From a bacterium (GTDB taxonomy: Bacteria > Cyanobacteriota > Vampirovibrionia > Gastranaerophilales > Gastranaerophilaceae): a stretch of 64,000 bases of DNA. The notes below the pieces were generated by a model, which saw only the letters and a program-made list of their open reading frames with translations, had not been told where the DNA came from and made no database searches. How positions within the stretch are numbered: position 1 is the first letter of the stretch; the number at the start of each line of letters is the position of its first letter. Both the position numbers and the translations under genes were made by a program. Below, piece after piece: positions 42,909 through 51,307 of this stretch. Where the stretch lies: the NCBI GenBank assembly GCA_017941035.1, contig JAGAXG010000045.1, forward strand, positions 89,828-153,827. Reading direction: 5' to 3'.

Positions 42909-45701
42909 ATGGCGGAAGTAAAAAAAAGAACAGCAGCGAAAAAGTTTGTTGAAGATTGGACGGGGAAAGGCTATGAAAAAGGAGAGAGCCAAAAGTTTTG
43001 GATACAACTTTTGGGAGAGGTCTTGGATGTAGAACATCCTGCTCAATTTATCTCTTTTGAAGACCAAGTCCATCTTGACCATACAAGTTTTATTGACGGC
43101 TATATTCCTGCTACAAAGGTTTTAATTGAGCAAAAGAGTGTTGATAAAGACTTAAATAAAGCGATAAAACAATCTGACGGGAGTTTATTAAATCCGTTCC
43201 AACAGGCAAAAAGATATATAACTGAGCTTCCTTTATCGCAGCATCCCCGTTGGGTTGTAACATGCAACTTCCAAAAATTCTGCGTTTACGATATGGAGCG
43301 TCCGAACGGCGAACCGCAGGAAATTTTGCTTAAAGATTTGGAAAAAGAATACTATAGACTTTCTTTTCTCGTTGATACAGGCAATGAACACTTGAGAAAA
43401 GAAATGGAAGTTTCAATAAAAGCCGGAGAAATTGTCGGGCATTTATATGATGCACTTTTGAAACAGTACAAAGACAGCAATAACGAAGACTCCCTAAAAT
43501 CCTTGAATATTTTGTGCGTAAGATTGGTATTCTGTTTGTATGCAGAAGATGCAGGAATATTTGGCAAGCATGATATATTCTTGGATTACCTAAAACAATA
43601 TGATGCCTCAAAAATGCGCAAAGCGCTGATTGAACTTTTTGAAGTTTTAAATACAAAACCTGAGGACAGAGATCCGTATTTGGAAGATGATTTAAAGGCT
43701 TTCCCTTATGTAAACGGAGGACTTTTTGCACAGGAACACATTGAGATTCCGCAGTTTACGGATGAAATCAGAACCTTACTTTTAGAAAAAGCGAGCGCAA
43801 ATTTTGACTGGTCAGAAATTAGCCCTACAATATTCGGTGCTGTTTTTGAAAGTACATTGAACCCTGAAACTAGACGTTCAGGCGGTATGCACTATACTTC
43901 GATTGAAAATATCCATAAAGTTATTGATCCTTTATTTTTGGATGATTTGAATGAAGAATTCAATACCATTAAAAATTTACCTCAAAATAAAACAAGGGAT
44001 AAGAAACTTGAGGAATTTCAAGACAAAATTGCTAATCTGAACTTTTTAGACCCTGCTTGCGGAAGCGGAAACTTTTTAACGGAAACATATATTTTACTCC
44101 GCAAACTTGAAAACGAAATCCTATTTGAACTTTCAAAAGGTCAAATTACAATGGGATTGGTTACTAACCCGATAAAAGTTTCAATCAAGCAATTTTACGG
44201 TATTGAAATAAACGACTTTGCAGTTACTGTTGCAAAAACTGCACTTTGGATTGCAGAATCTCAAATGATGAAGAAAACGGAAGATATTGTTCATATGGAT
44301 TTAGATTTTCTTCCACTAAAAACTTATGCCAATATAGTTGAAGGCAATGCTCTCCGTATAAATTGGGAAAATGTAATTTCAAAAAACAAACTAAATTACA
44401 TAATGGGAAACCCTCCTTTTGTCGGCGCAAGATGGATGTCTCAAGAGCAAAAATCTGATTTATTTAATGTGTTTGGTAAGGATTGGAAAAATTCTGGTGA
44501 TTTAGATTATGTATCTTGCTGGTATAAAAAATCTGTAGATTTTATAAACCAAACAAATATTAGTGTTGCATTGGTTTCTACAAATTCAATTTGTCAAGGT
44601 GGTTCTGTAACAAACTTATGGAAACCATTATTTGAAAAAGGAATTCATATTAATTTTGCATATAGAACTTTTAAGTGGGACAGTGAGTCAAATTCAAAAG
44701 CACACGTACATTGCATTATTGTTGGATTTAGTTTTAATAAGATTAATGGAAAGAAAAAGTTATATTCAAAAGAACGTATGCAACTTGTTGATAACATTAA
44801 TGCATATCTGATTGATGCACCAGACATGTTTATAGAAAGTATTAATAAACCAATATGTAATGTTCCTGAAATAAAAATAGGCAATAAGCCAATAGATGGT
44901 GGTTTTTACTTGTTTGAAAAACAAGAAATGTATGATTTTATAAAAAAGGAGCCTTTATCAGAACAATATTTCCGCCCTTGGTACGGCGCTAGAGAATTTA
45001 TAAATAATTCTCCAAGATATTGTTTATATTTAGCAAATTGTAATCCGTCAGATTTAAGAAAAATGCCAGAAGCTTTAAAAAGAGTAGCCGCTGTCCAAGA
45101 ATATCGTTCAAATAGTACTAGTGAAGGTACTCGAAAAATTGCAGCAACTCCAACTAAGTTTCATGTAACAAATATTCCAAATGGTTCATATATTGTAATT
45201 CCTCAGGTCTCATCTGAGCAAAGGAAATATATACCAATTGGATATATGCAAGACGGGGTTCTATGTAGTGATAAGGTAAGAATCTTGCCAGATGGAAATT
45301 TATATCATTTTGGTATTATAACTTCTAATGTTCATATGGCTTGGATGAAAACAATTTGCTGTAGGTTGAAAAGTGATTACAGCTACACAATAAATGATGT
45401 TTATAATACATTTCCGTGGTGTAATCCAACAGATGAACAAAAAGCAAAAATCGAAAAAACTGCACAGGGAATTTTGGATGCAAGAGCTTTGTATCCTGAG
45501 TGTTCTTTAGCAGATTTATATGACGAACTTACTATGCCGCCTGAGTTACGCAAAGCACATCAATTAAATGATGCTGCTGTAATGGAAGCATACGGATTTA
45601 GAACAAAGGACGAACAAACCGGCAAATCACGTTGGCTCACCGAATCCGAAACCGTCGCGCAATTAATGCAAATGTATCAGGAACTGGCAAAGGATAAATA
45701 G
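42909..45701 (+). CDS. MmeI-like type IIG restriction-modification enzyme
   Basis: 930 residues, close to MmeI (about 919). N-terminal nuclease motif D63...E74-Q-K76 (IDGYIPATKVLIEQK), a helical spacer, an amino-methyltransferase with motif I LDPACGSGNF near 381 and motif IV MGNPPF near 500, then a target-recognition region (about 620-830) and C-terminal domain. One chain both methylates adenine and cuts at a distance. All key residues are intact. DUF2513 gene follows 7 nt later. Confidence 0.87.
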   Translation: MAEVKKRTAAKKFVEDWTGKGYEKGESQKFWIQLLGEVLDVEHPAQFISFEDQVHLDHTSFIDGYIPATKVLIEQKSVDKDLNKAIKQSDGSLLNPFQQAKRYITELPLSQHPRWVVTCNFQKFCVYDMERPNGEPQEILLKDLEKEYYRLSFLVDTGNEHLRKEMEVSIKAGEIVGHLYDALLKQYKDSNNEDSLKSLNILCVRLVFCLYAEDAGIFGKHDIFLDYLKQYDASKMRKALIELFEVLNTKPEDRDPYLEDDLKAFPYVNGGLFAQEHIEIPQFTDEIRTLLLEKASANFDWSEISPTIFGAVFESTLNPETRRSGGMHYTSIENIHKVIDPLFLDDLNEEFNTIKNLPQNKTRDKKLEEFQDKIANLNFLDPACGSGNFLTETYILLRKLENEILFELSKGQITMGLVTNPIKVSIKQFYGIEINDFAVTVAKTALWIAESQMMKKTEDIVHMDLDFLPLKTYANIVEGNALRINWENVISKNKLNYIMGNPPFVGARWMSQEQKSDLFNVFGKDWKNSGDLDYVSCWYKKSVDFINQTNISVALVSTNSICQGGSVTNLWKPLFEKGIHINFAYRTFKWDSESNSKAHVHCIIVGFSFNKINGKKKLYSKERMQLVDNINAYLIDAPDMFIESINKPICNVPEIKIGNKPIDGGFYLFEKQEMYDFIKKEPLSEQYFRPWYGAREFINNSPRYCLYLANCNPSDLRKMPEALKRVAAVQEYRSNSTSEGTRKIAATPTKFHVTNIPNGSYIVIPQVSSEQRKYIPIGYMQDGVLCSDKVRILPDGNLYHFGIITSNVHMAWMKTICCRLKSDYSYTINDVYNTFPWCNPTDEQKAKIEKTAQGILDARALYPECSLADLYDELTMPPELRKAHQLNDAAVMEAYGFRTKDEQTGKSRWLTESETVAQLMQMYQELAKDK

Positions 45702-45708
45702 GAATATT

Positions 45709-46098
45709 ATGAAACTGGACTATGATTTTATAAAACAAATATTATTAACAATGGAAAATTATCATGAACATGAAATTAATAACTATGAATTAATGAAATT
45801 GCTCAATATAACTGCTGATATCGAAGACAAATTTATAGGTCATATATTATTAATGGGTGATAACGGATTAATTGATTATTGCCATACAAAATATGCTTTT
45901 GGTTTTGCTAAAATTCCTGGCTGTAAGGGATATAAGATTATTGATGATGATTATCGAATCACAGCCCAAGGATATAATTTTCTCGACATTTTAAAAAATG
46001 ATACAATCTTGAATAAAATTAAGAACTTTGCAATACAAAATGCTTGGGAGATTGGGAAGCAGTTAATTATTGAATCAGCAAAGATTAACATGTTATAA
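45709..46098 (+). CDS. DUF2513 family protein
   Basis: 129 residues: MKLDYDFIKQILLTMENYHE at the start, GHILLMGDNGLIDY, YRITAQGYNFLDILKNDTIL and a helical end, the pattern of DUF2513, a winged-helix-like family of phage and mobile DNA. Function unknown. It starts 7 nt after the restriction enzyme gene and is probably cotranscribed. Confidence 0.75.
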   Translation: MKLDYDFIKQILLTMENYHEHEINNYELMKLLNITADIEDKFIGHILLMGDNGLIDYCHTKYAFGFAKIPGCKGYKIIDDDYRITAQGYNFLDILKNDTILNKIKNFAIQNAWEIGKQLIIESAKINML

Positions 46099-46112
46099 AT
46101 ATTTTATTAAAT

Positions 46113-46742
46113 TTATGCAACCAGATAAGGAAAATATTTATCAAGCAATTTTACCGCTTCGACAAATGCTTTAAGTTTGTCCATCATTGGCTTGTTTTGA
46201 TCTCGCATTGTTTGTCCGATATCATACGCATCGAGAATATCCTGACAGAGCTCTATCTCTTTTTCCTCTTGCTCACTCAAATCTGACTTATCAAGATATT
46301 GAGATACTATTTGTTTAATAATATCGTAAATTAACTTGGTTAATTCAGTTGACGTTTCTCTATAAGATGAATCTTTGATTTGCACTATTCTTTTCTCGGA
46401 TGAGTTATTTTGTATATGGATATCTACTTTTGTAAAATTACTCCAATACTGTTGGCTATATGACAGCTGCTTTACTTTACTCATTGTATTATCAATTTGC
46501 ATATTTAAAAAAGTAGGGAGCTGTTGATTATATGTTCTTATTAGTTCGATTTTTATATTGTTGTTCCATTGAACAAAAAAGTTGTCAGTTAGAATTTTGT
46601 TAGTAGCTACATCATAATAATTAAGATTCCCATTGCATGCTCCTGTATTTACCTTATTTTTAAATGGACAACTAGCACACATGCGGGAATTGCATCTCGT
46701 ATTATGTTGTTTTAATATTTGCTGATATAAGGGATTTTCCAT
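46113..46742 (-). CDS. Hypothetical protein with N-terminal Cys cluster
   Basis: 209 residues. CNSRMCASCPFKNKVNTGAC (residues 17-36) has four Cys that could hold a zinc or iron-sulphur centre. The rest is helical with an acidic region. Not recognised. It is convergent with DUF2513 and has no obvious partner. Confidence 0.55.
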   Translation of the reverse strand: MENPLYQQILKQHNTRCNSRMCASCPFKNKVNTGACNGNLNYYDVATNKILTDNFFVQWNNNIKIELIRTYNQQLPTFLNMQIDNTMSKVKQLSYSQQYWSNFTKVDIHIQNNSSEKRIVQIKDSSYRETSTELTKLIYDIIKQIVSQYLDKSDLSEQEEKEIELCQDILDAYDIGQTMRDQNKPMMDKLKAFVEAVKLLDKYFPYLVA

Positions 46743-46935
46743 TTATTTTCTCCAAGTGTTATTTGTTATATTGAGTGTAACTTATACAACCATTATTTAC
46801 TACGTTCCCATGCTTTTCAAGTGTGACAGCCGTTTATAGAATAAAAAGATTTACAAACATTAATATTATTTTAAAATCCGGACTTGATTTGTATATGCCT
46901 TTGAGTGATGAATACGACACGTTAAAGGAGGTCGT

Positions 46936-47157
46936 ATGGAAAAAGTCGGATTGAATATTACTCCAAAAGAGTTTAAGCAACTAAGTAAATGGTCAGAAAA
47001 TATTTATAACACGGCAGTTGTTATCGATTATTTCGTTGCAAATCAACCGGAGATTGAAGAATGCTACAATCTCGCACCTGTAGTAAAGCATCTGCGTAAT
47101 GATGCGGATGTATTAAATGCATTCTTTATAGATCACGAAAAAGATGTCGAAATTTAA
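46936..47157 (+). CDS. Small hypothetical protein
   Basis: 73 residues, acidic, helical (NITPKEFKQLSKWSENIYNT). An excellent AAAGGAGGT site supports it. First of three small genes in a row. Unknown function. Confidence 0.5.
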   Translation: MEKVGLNITPKEFKQLSKWSENIYNTAVVIDYFVANQPEIEECYNLAPVVKHLRNDADVLNAFFIDHEKDVEI

Positions 47158-47274
47158 AAGCTGTTTAAATCGTGTTCAAAAATTATTATGTCCAAATGAT
47201 ACGATTTCAGACGCATACACTTGATGTTTCCCGCGGAAAGAGCGATGAATGGTGTAGCTTGAAAGGAGCCTACT

Positions 47275-47487
47275 ATGATTGAAATCGGTAAAAAGTACAG
47301 ATTGAAAAAGCTAAAAGGTTGGTTTGAAAAAGATAGCGAAGAATTTACGGTTGTTTGCTTTGGGGAGCATAATATTGTCGGCTGCGTTGCACCGGATGGC
47401 GAAAGATATGTGTTTGATAAAGATTTTTTGATTGACCCCGATAAGCCGGATGAAATATACGCAGATATTACAATAACGAAAGGTTAA
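47275..47487 (+). CDS. Small beta-rich hypothetical protein
   Basis: 70 residues (MIEIGKKYRLKKLKGWFEKD, FTVVCFGEHNIVGCVAPDGE), probably a small SH3-like barrel. Good AAAGGAG site. It ends 4 nt before the next small gene, which has a similar fold pattern. Unknown. Confidence 0.5.
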   Translation: MIEIGKKYRLKKLKGWFEKDSEEFTVVCFGEHNIVGCVAPDGERYVFDKDFLIDPDKPDEIYADITITKG

Positions 47488-47491
47488 AACC

Positions 47492-47692
47492 ATGATTGAA
47501 AAAGATTACAAGCTTTATGGCACAAAGATTTTAAACTTAAAAACACAAGAAATCGGATTGTTAATTTGTTTATGGGAGAACAGATATGCAGATAAAACTG
47601 TAGATTTTGCGGCTTGTGTAGATAAAACCGGCAATCAGTACAACATTGAACTAGATAATATCAGAGGGTTTGAAGATAATTTTGAAAAATAA
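47492..47692 (+). CDS. Small beta-rich hypothetical protein
   Basis: 66 residues (MIEKDYKLYGTKILNLKTQE, VDKTGNQYNIELDNI). Alternating short strands like its neighbour 4 nt upstream, so the two may be distant paralogues. Unknown function. Confidence 0.5.
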   Translation: MIEKDYKLYGTKILNLKTQEIGLLICLWENRYADKTVDFAACVDKTGNQYNIELDNIRGFEDNFEK

Positions 47693-47706
47693 ATAAATCT
47701 GTAAAA

Positions 47707-48423
47707 TTATTCCATTATACTCGAATACTCAACAGCCTCGTCTATTTTATCCATTAATAAACTCGCTAATATTAAACGTTTTATTGCTTTTTCTTTTGTA
47801 AGTGTTAAATTCTCGTGTGCTTTTGGATTCCTTATACCAGAGATTGCTCCAGAAAATATTTGCATATATCCGACTTGTACATTTTCGCCACTCTCTGTGG
47901 ATGTATCTTCGAATTTCAAACGGTTACCAGATAAAGAGAAAAGATATTCCATTAAATTTTTACCATCTAACTCTTTATTTGAATTTTCATGCTTGTAATA
48001 TTTTCTATATATTTTTTTTAATCTGCTATTTACTTCTTTAAAAGCCGACTCAACTGCATCAGCGTATTGTTTTGAATTATACTTGATAAAAACAAGTTCT
48101 TTTATTACCGGATGAATATACTGCCAGAACGGTTCGTTTTTGTTTTCTAATATGATTAACTGTAGTTTCTCTAACTGAGTCAAAATGATATTAAATTCAC
48201 CAACTGACATATATTGCGTAGTCTTTATAACAAGATTGTTATAAATCGTTTCCCATTCCGGAGTATTATTTAAATGATTTGAATAAATAAATTTTGTTAA
48301 CTCGTCTTTAAAAGCAAGATATCTTTGGTGGCTTAGCGTAATTCTTTGTCCCAAATTATATAAATCACGGAACTTGTTAATTAAATCGTTAATTGTTATA
48401 TTTTCTTCTTGTAATGATGGCAT
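47707..48423 (-). CDS. TIGR02391/Ymh-type HEPN-like protein
   Basis: 238 residues. The C-terminal 125 residues follow the Ymh family (PF09509): IHPVIKELVFIKYNSKQYAD, DGKNLMEYLFSLSGN, TESGENVQVGYMQIFSGAIS and GIRNPKAHEN. R198-NPKA-H203 is an R-x4-H motif as in HEPN ribonucleases. Such proteins occur in defence islands and toxin-like loci. RNase activity is inference. It has an AGGAG site. Confidence 0.75.
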   Translation of the reverse strand: MPSLQEENITINDLINKFRDLYNLGQRITLSHQRYLAFKDELTKFIYSNHLNNTPEWETIYNNLVIKTTQYMSVGEFNIILTQLEKLQLIILENKNEPFWQYIHPVIKELVFIKYNSKQYADAVESAFKEVNSRLKKIYRKYYKHENSNKELDGKNLMEYLFSLSGNRLKFEDTSTESGENVQVGYMQIFSGAISGIRNPKAHENLTLTKEKAIKRLILASLLMDKIDEAVEYSSIME

Positions 48424-48485
48424 TTATATACTCCTGAAAAGATTATACAATAAACACTTATGTGCTTTGAACATATTTTGAACAG

Positions 48486-48842
48486 TTATAAAACAGGGTT
48501 TGAATTAATTTGTCGATTTATCCATTCCATAATTACAGAAACAAGATATTCTTGTTCGGATTTGGTAAGTTCTCTGTGTTGAGGGAATTTGTGCCATTTT
48601 TCTATGCAGCCGCGACAGCAAGTTGCAGTTGCGTGTTGAGCGATAAAAACAGGATGGCCTCGCATTGGAGTTTGTTTACCATCATTAATAGGTTCTGCTG
48701 GAGCAACTCTATCTCGAATAAAATCGCAGGCATGAGAATAGATTGTATCAAGTCCTTTATCATTGATATATTCAAGCTCTTTTGCCCTGAGCTTAAATCT
48801 GCTCCTGAATTTTGATTTTGCAAGTCTATCCAATATTTTCAT
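48486..48842 (-). CDS. DUF4186 family protein
   Basis: 118 residues strongly matching DUF4186 as I know it: LDRLAKSKFRSRFKLRAKEL, DGKQTPMRGHPVFIAQHATA, CCRGCIEKWH. The His/Cys residues (H, H, CC-x2-C) suggest a metal site. Function unknown; frequent near mobile or SOS-related genes. Its start is only 17 nt from the divergent gene at 48860, so the two share a very short control region. Confidence 0.82.
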   Translation of the reverse strand: MKILDRLAKSKFRSRFKLRAKELEYINDKGLDTIYSHACDFIRDRVAPAEPINDGKQTPMRGHPVFIAQHATATCCRGCIEKWHKFPQHRELTKSEQEYLVSVIMEWINRQINSNPVL

Positions 48843-48859
48843 AAATTTATGATAACATA

Positions 48860-49660
48860 ATGGAGATGAATAAAACTAAAATTAAAGAATTAGAAGAAAA
48901 AGAACAAGTCGAAAAGTTTTTCAAAACTAAACTTGGTCAGGAATGGTATGAAGAACTTGGTGTTGTTGATTGTGTAAAATCAGAAGCTCCGGATTTTAAA
49001 ATTAAGACTTTAAATGGCGACACTATCGCATTAGAAATAACTAAATTTATAGCAGAAAATAAAAATCTTAAATTTTCCCAAGCATTAACCAGAATAGGTA
49101 ATAAAATTTGCCGAGAAGCTGAAAAGGAATTTAATCTTTACATACATATACTTATTGATAAATATGATGAAAGGAAATTTAGTATCCATAGGAAAGACCT
49201 TTTGGATTATGCATATAACCCTGGGTTTTCAGAATTGCCTGATGCGAAAATACTTAAACAAAAAATGCATGATGTTCTCAAAAATAATATAGAAAAATTG
49301 AGACAAGGTTGGCTTGTGCAAGAGTGGATTCAAGTAGAAAATGAATATTTTAAAATTTCAATTGAGTCTTTTGCTTGTCCTTGGACAGGGAAATATGATT
49401 GCCACGTCAATAATGCCGGTATGGTAAAGCAAAACCCCATTGATGAATTACAAACCTGCATTGATAAAAAGAATGATAAAATCCAATCCTATAGCAAGGA
49501 TTGTACTAAATGTTATTTGTTAATAATTGGACCCAATTCGTACAATGCCAATTATTGTTCTTTTGACAGCTTGCTATTAAAACATCGATTTAATTCGAAA
49601 TTTGAAAAAATATTTTTGTATAGCGAAGATTCTGATATGTCATGTATTCTTGATAACTAA
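48860..49660 (+). CDS. Putative PD-(D/E)XK-like nuclease
   Basis: 266 residues. SEAPDFKIKTLNGDTIALEI then TKF gives PD...E-x-x-K, compatible with a PD-(D/E)XK core, followed by a helix (SQALTRIGNKICREAEKE). The C-terminal part has Cys/Trp-rich FACPWTGKYDCH and CTKCYLLIIGP. No family name. ATG 48860 or 48866 could be the start. It is convergent with the transposition operon (12 nt). Confidence 0.5.
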   Translation: MEMNKTKIKELEEKEQVEKFFKTKLGQEWYEELGVVDCVKSEAPDFKIKTLNGDTIALEITKFIAENKNLKFSQALTRIGNKICREAEKEFNLYIHILIDKYDERKFSIHRKDLLDYAYNPGFSELPDAKILKQKMHDVLKNNIEKLRQGWLVQEWIQVENEYFKISIESFACPWTGKYDCHVNNAGMVKQNPIDELQTCIDKKNDKIQSYSKDCTKCYLLIIGPNSYNANYCSFDSLLLKHRFNSKFEKIFLYSEDSDMSCILDN

Positions 49661-49671
49661 AGGTACAATAA

Positions 49672-50073
49672 TTACATTCCTAAAATATCTCTTTCAACTA
49701 TTTTCACAACATCTTCCGGTAAATATTCTTTCTTGTCAGACTTTTGTTTTGGCTCGGTAATTTGTTGTTTAACTTGTGGCAAATTTTTCAAAATGTTCAT
49801 CAATGAATACATTTCTGCCTGTGGAGTTTGTTGATTATTATCAATATCATTTGAAATTTTATCCATAATTTTTTGTGCAAAATTCATCAGCTCACGATTA
49901 AATAATTCCTGTTCTCTGCCTTTTTCAAACTTCTTTTTATCCCATTCATATTCTTTCTTCCAATAAAATAAAGTCCTGCGCGAAAGATCAAGTTTTGTGC
50001 CAATCACATCAAGCGGTTGTTTTTCGTAAATATATAAATGCTCTGCTTGTTTTAATTTATCTAATTTAGTCAT
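49672..50073 (-). CDS. HTH protein of DUF1804/terminase-small-subunit type
   Basis: 133 residues. EHLYIYEKQPLDVIGTKLDL then SRRTLFYWKKEYEWDKKKF is the N-terminal HTH and basic helix shared by Mu-like DUF1804 proteins and small terminase-type proteins. The C-terminal half is a Gln/Lys-rich helical linker. Fourth gene of the transposition operon, 2 nt after the previous one. Confidence 0.6.
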   Translation of the reverse strand: MTKLDKLKQAEHLYIYEKQPLDVIGTKLDLSRRTLFYWKKEYEWDKKKFEKGREQELFNRELMNFAQKIMDKISNDIDNNQQTPQAEMYSLMNILKNLPQVKQQITEPKQKSDKKEYLPEDVVKIVERDILGM

Positions 50074-50075
50074 TT

Positions 50076-50630
50076 TTATACCTCAAAAATTATTCTGTCT
50101 ACTGTAAAATTTGTTTTGTCGGATAATCGCCGAACTTGAAAATTACAAGTCCTATCAATTATTCCGAGATTTTGAAAATATTTAATCATTTGATTTAAAA
50201 GTGCCAAAGTATTTTTCAGCACTTTTGGTGGCAAATTTCTTTCTTTGCAAAAATAGTAAAATTTCTGAATATCATAGCAAGTAATATCATTTAAGTTTTT
50301 ATTTTTGTAAAATGGCGCAATGTAGTATTTTAACATTCTGCGGTATCTTCTATAAGTATTTAATTTGCAATTGTTTTTAACATAATTTTCTAAAAAATAT
50401 TCAATTGCTGCATCAATTGTAATAATCTGATAATTTGTCACTTGGTTTGTGCAAATGATAAATTCTTGTTTTAGCTTTTCTTCCTGATATTTATATAATC
50501 CTTGTTCAAATACCAATTTATTTTCGTTCAAGAGCCGTTCAAGTTCGGTTTTACAATCACACTCTGCAATCATTTCGATTTCATCAAGTGTAAATTCTTT
50601 TAAATGTCGCACCAATTTTTCTATGTTCAT
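50076..50630 (-). CDS. Orphan recombinase core-binding (SAM-like) domain protein
   Basis: 184 residues. Residues about 75-170 (AIEYFLENYVKNNCKLNTYR, YYIAPFYKNKNLNDITCYDI, then a helix pair) look like the SAM-like core-binding domain of tyrosine recombinases; compare VENFMNNYANSYCRLNTILG in the integrase at 31987. There is no catalytic domain. Third gene of the Mu/Tn7-type operon, where a target-choice protein would be expected. DNA binding, perhaps target recognition, is inference. 4-nt overlap with the ATPase gene. Confidence 0.6.
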   Translation of the reverse strand: MNIEKLVRHLKEFTLDEIEMIAECDCKTELERLLNENKLVFEQGLYKYQEEKLKQEFIICTNQVTNYQIITIDAAIEYFLENYVKNNCKLNTYRRYRRMLKYYIAPFYKNKNLNDITCYDIQKFYYFCKERNLPPKVLKNTLALLNQMIKYFQNLGIIDRTCNFQVRRLSDKTNFTVDRIIFEV

Positions 50631-51307
50631 ATAATTCGCTCCATAATTTCTTTTGTGATTTCTGCTAAATTATTGTCTTTGGCAAACGTTTCCATTTTAT
50701 TTATTAATTGAACAATTTGCCTAAACCTGTTGTATTTTGTGTGGATATATTCAATCGCATCAGGAGTAAATGTAATCTCCGAAAGTTTTCCGATTATTTG
50801 AGATAAATCATCTACCCCTAATGTTTCAAACTTTAAAATTTCTGAAAACCTGTCATACAAATGCTTATACCTTTCAAGTTTTCTATGAGCCAAACCCATT
50901 CCGATAAAAATTATCGGGCATCCGGTTTCATCGTGAATATCCCGCAAAGTTTCAATTGTTTTATAGTTATTCATCAGGTAGTCAATCTCATCAATAAATA
51001 TTACCTGCGGATTTTGTTTCAGCTTTTTTACAACAATATTAAAATTATCCGAAGTTAAAAATCTTGGAATCTCGTTAAGTTCTTTAACCATTTCTTCAAG
51101 CAGCCATCTGCCTGTCATAAGATTTGATGCACGCAAGTAAATCCCATCATATTTACACGCAAGCCACAAAGCTGTTTGCGATTTACCTAATCCGGGTTCG
51201 CCATAAACTAATCCCATCTTCGGGATATTTTTTGGTTTGTTTATCAGATTTTCAACTAATCCGATAAAGTTTTTCACATTAGTTGTTTTTACAAATATTT
51301 TATTCAT
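50627..51307 (-). CDS. MuB/TnsC-like AAA+ transposition ATPase
   Basis: 226 residues: Walker A GEPGLGKSQTALW near 36, Walker B QVIFIDEIDYLMN near 95, sensor GCPIIFIGMGLAHRKLERYK, as in MuB/TnsC/TniB ATPases that mark target DNA for the transposase. It overlaps the transposase gene by 8 nt. It is shorter than MuB (312 residues), lacking an N-terminal HTH. Confidence 0.82.
   Translation of the reverse strand: MNKIFVKTTNVKNFIGLVENLINKPKNIPKMGLVYGEPGLGKSQTALWLACKYDGIYLRASNLMTGRWLLEEMVKELNEIPRFLTSDNFNIVVKKLKQNPQVIFIDEIDYLMNNYKTIETLRDIHDETGCPIIFIGMGLAHRKLERYKHLYDRFSEILKFETLGVDDLSQIIGKLSEITFTPDAIEYIHTKYNRFRQIVQLINKMETFAKDNNLAEITKEIMERII

Noticed and set aside
43330..43731. 133-codon antisense frame in the MmeI-like gene
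   Set aside because: Shadow of a well-supported gene; no ribosome binding site or family motif.
48510..48815. 101-codon frame antisense to the DUF4186 gene
   Set aside because: The DUF4186 match on the minus strand is strong and specific.
50076..50630. TniQ-type target selector for the transposition operon
   Set aside because: No CxxC zinc motifs or TniQ N-terminal signature; the fold pattern fits a recombinase core-binding domain better.
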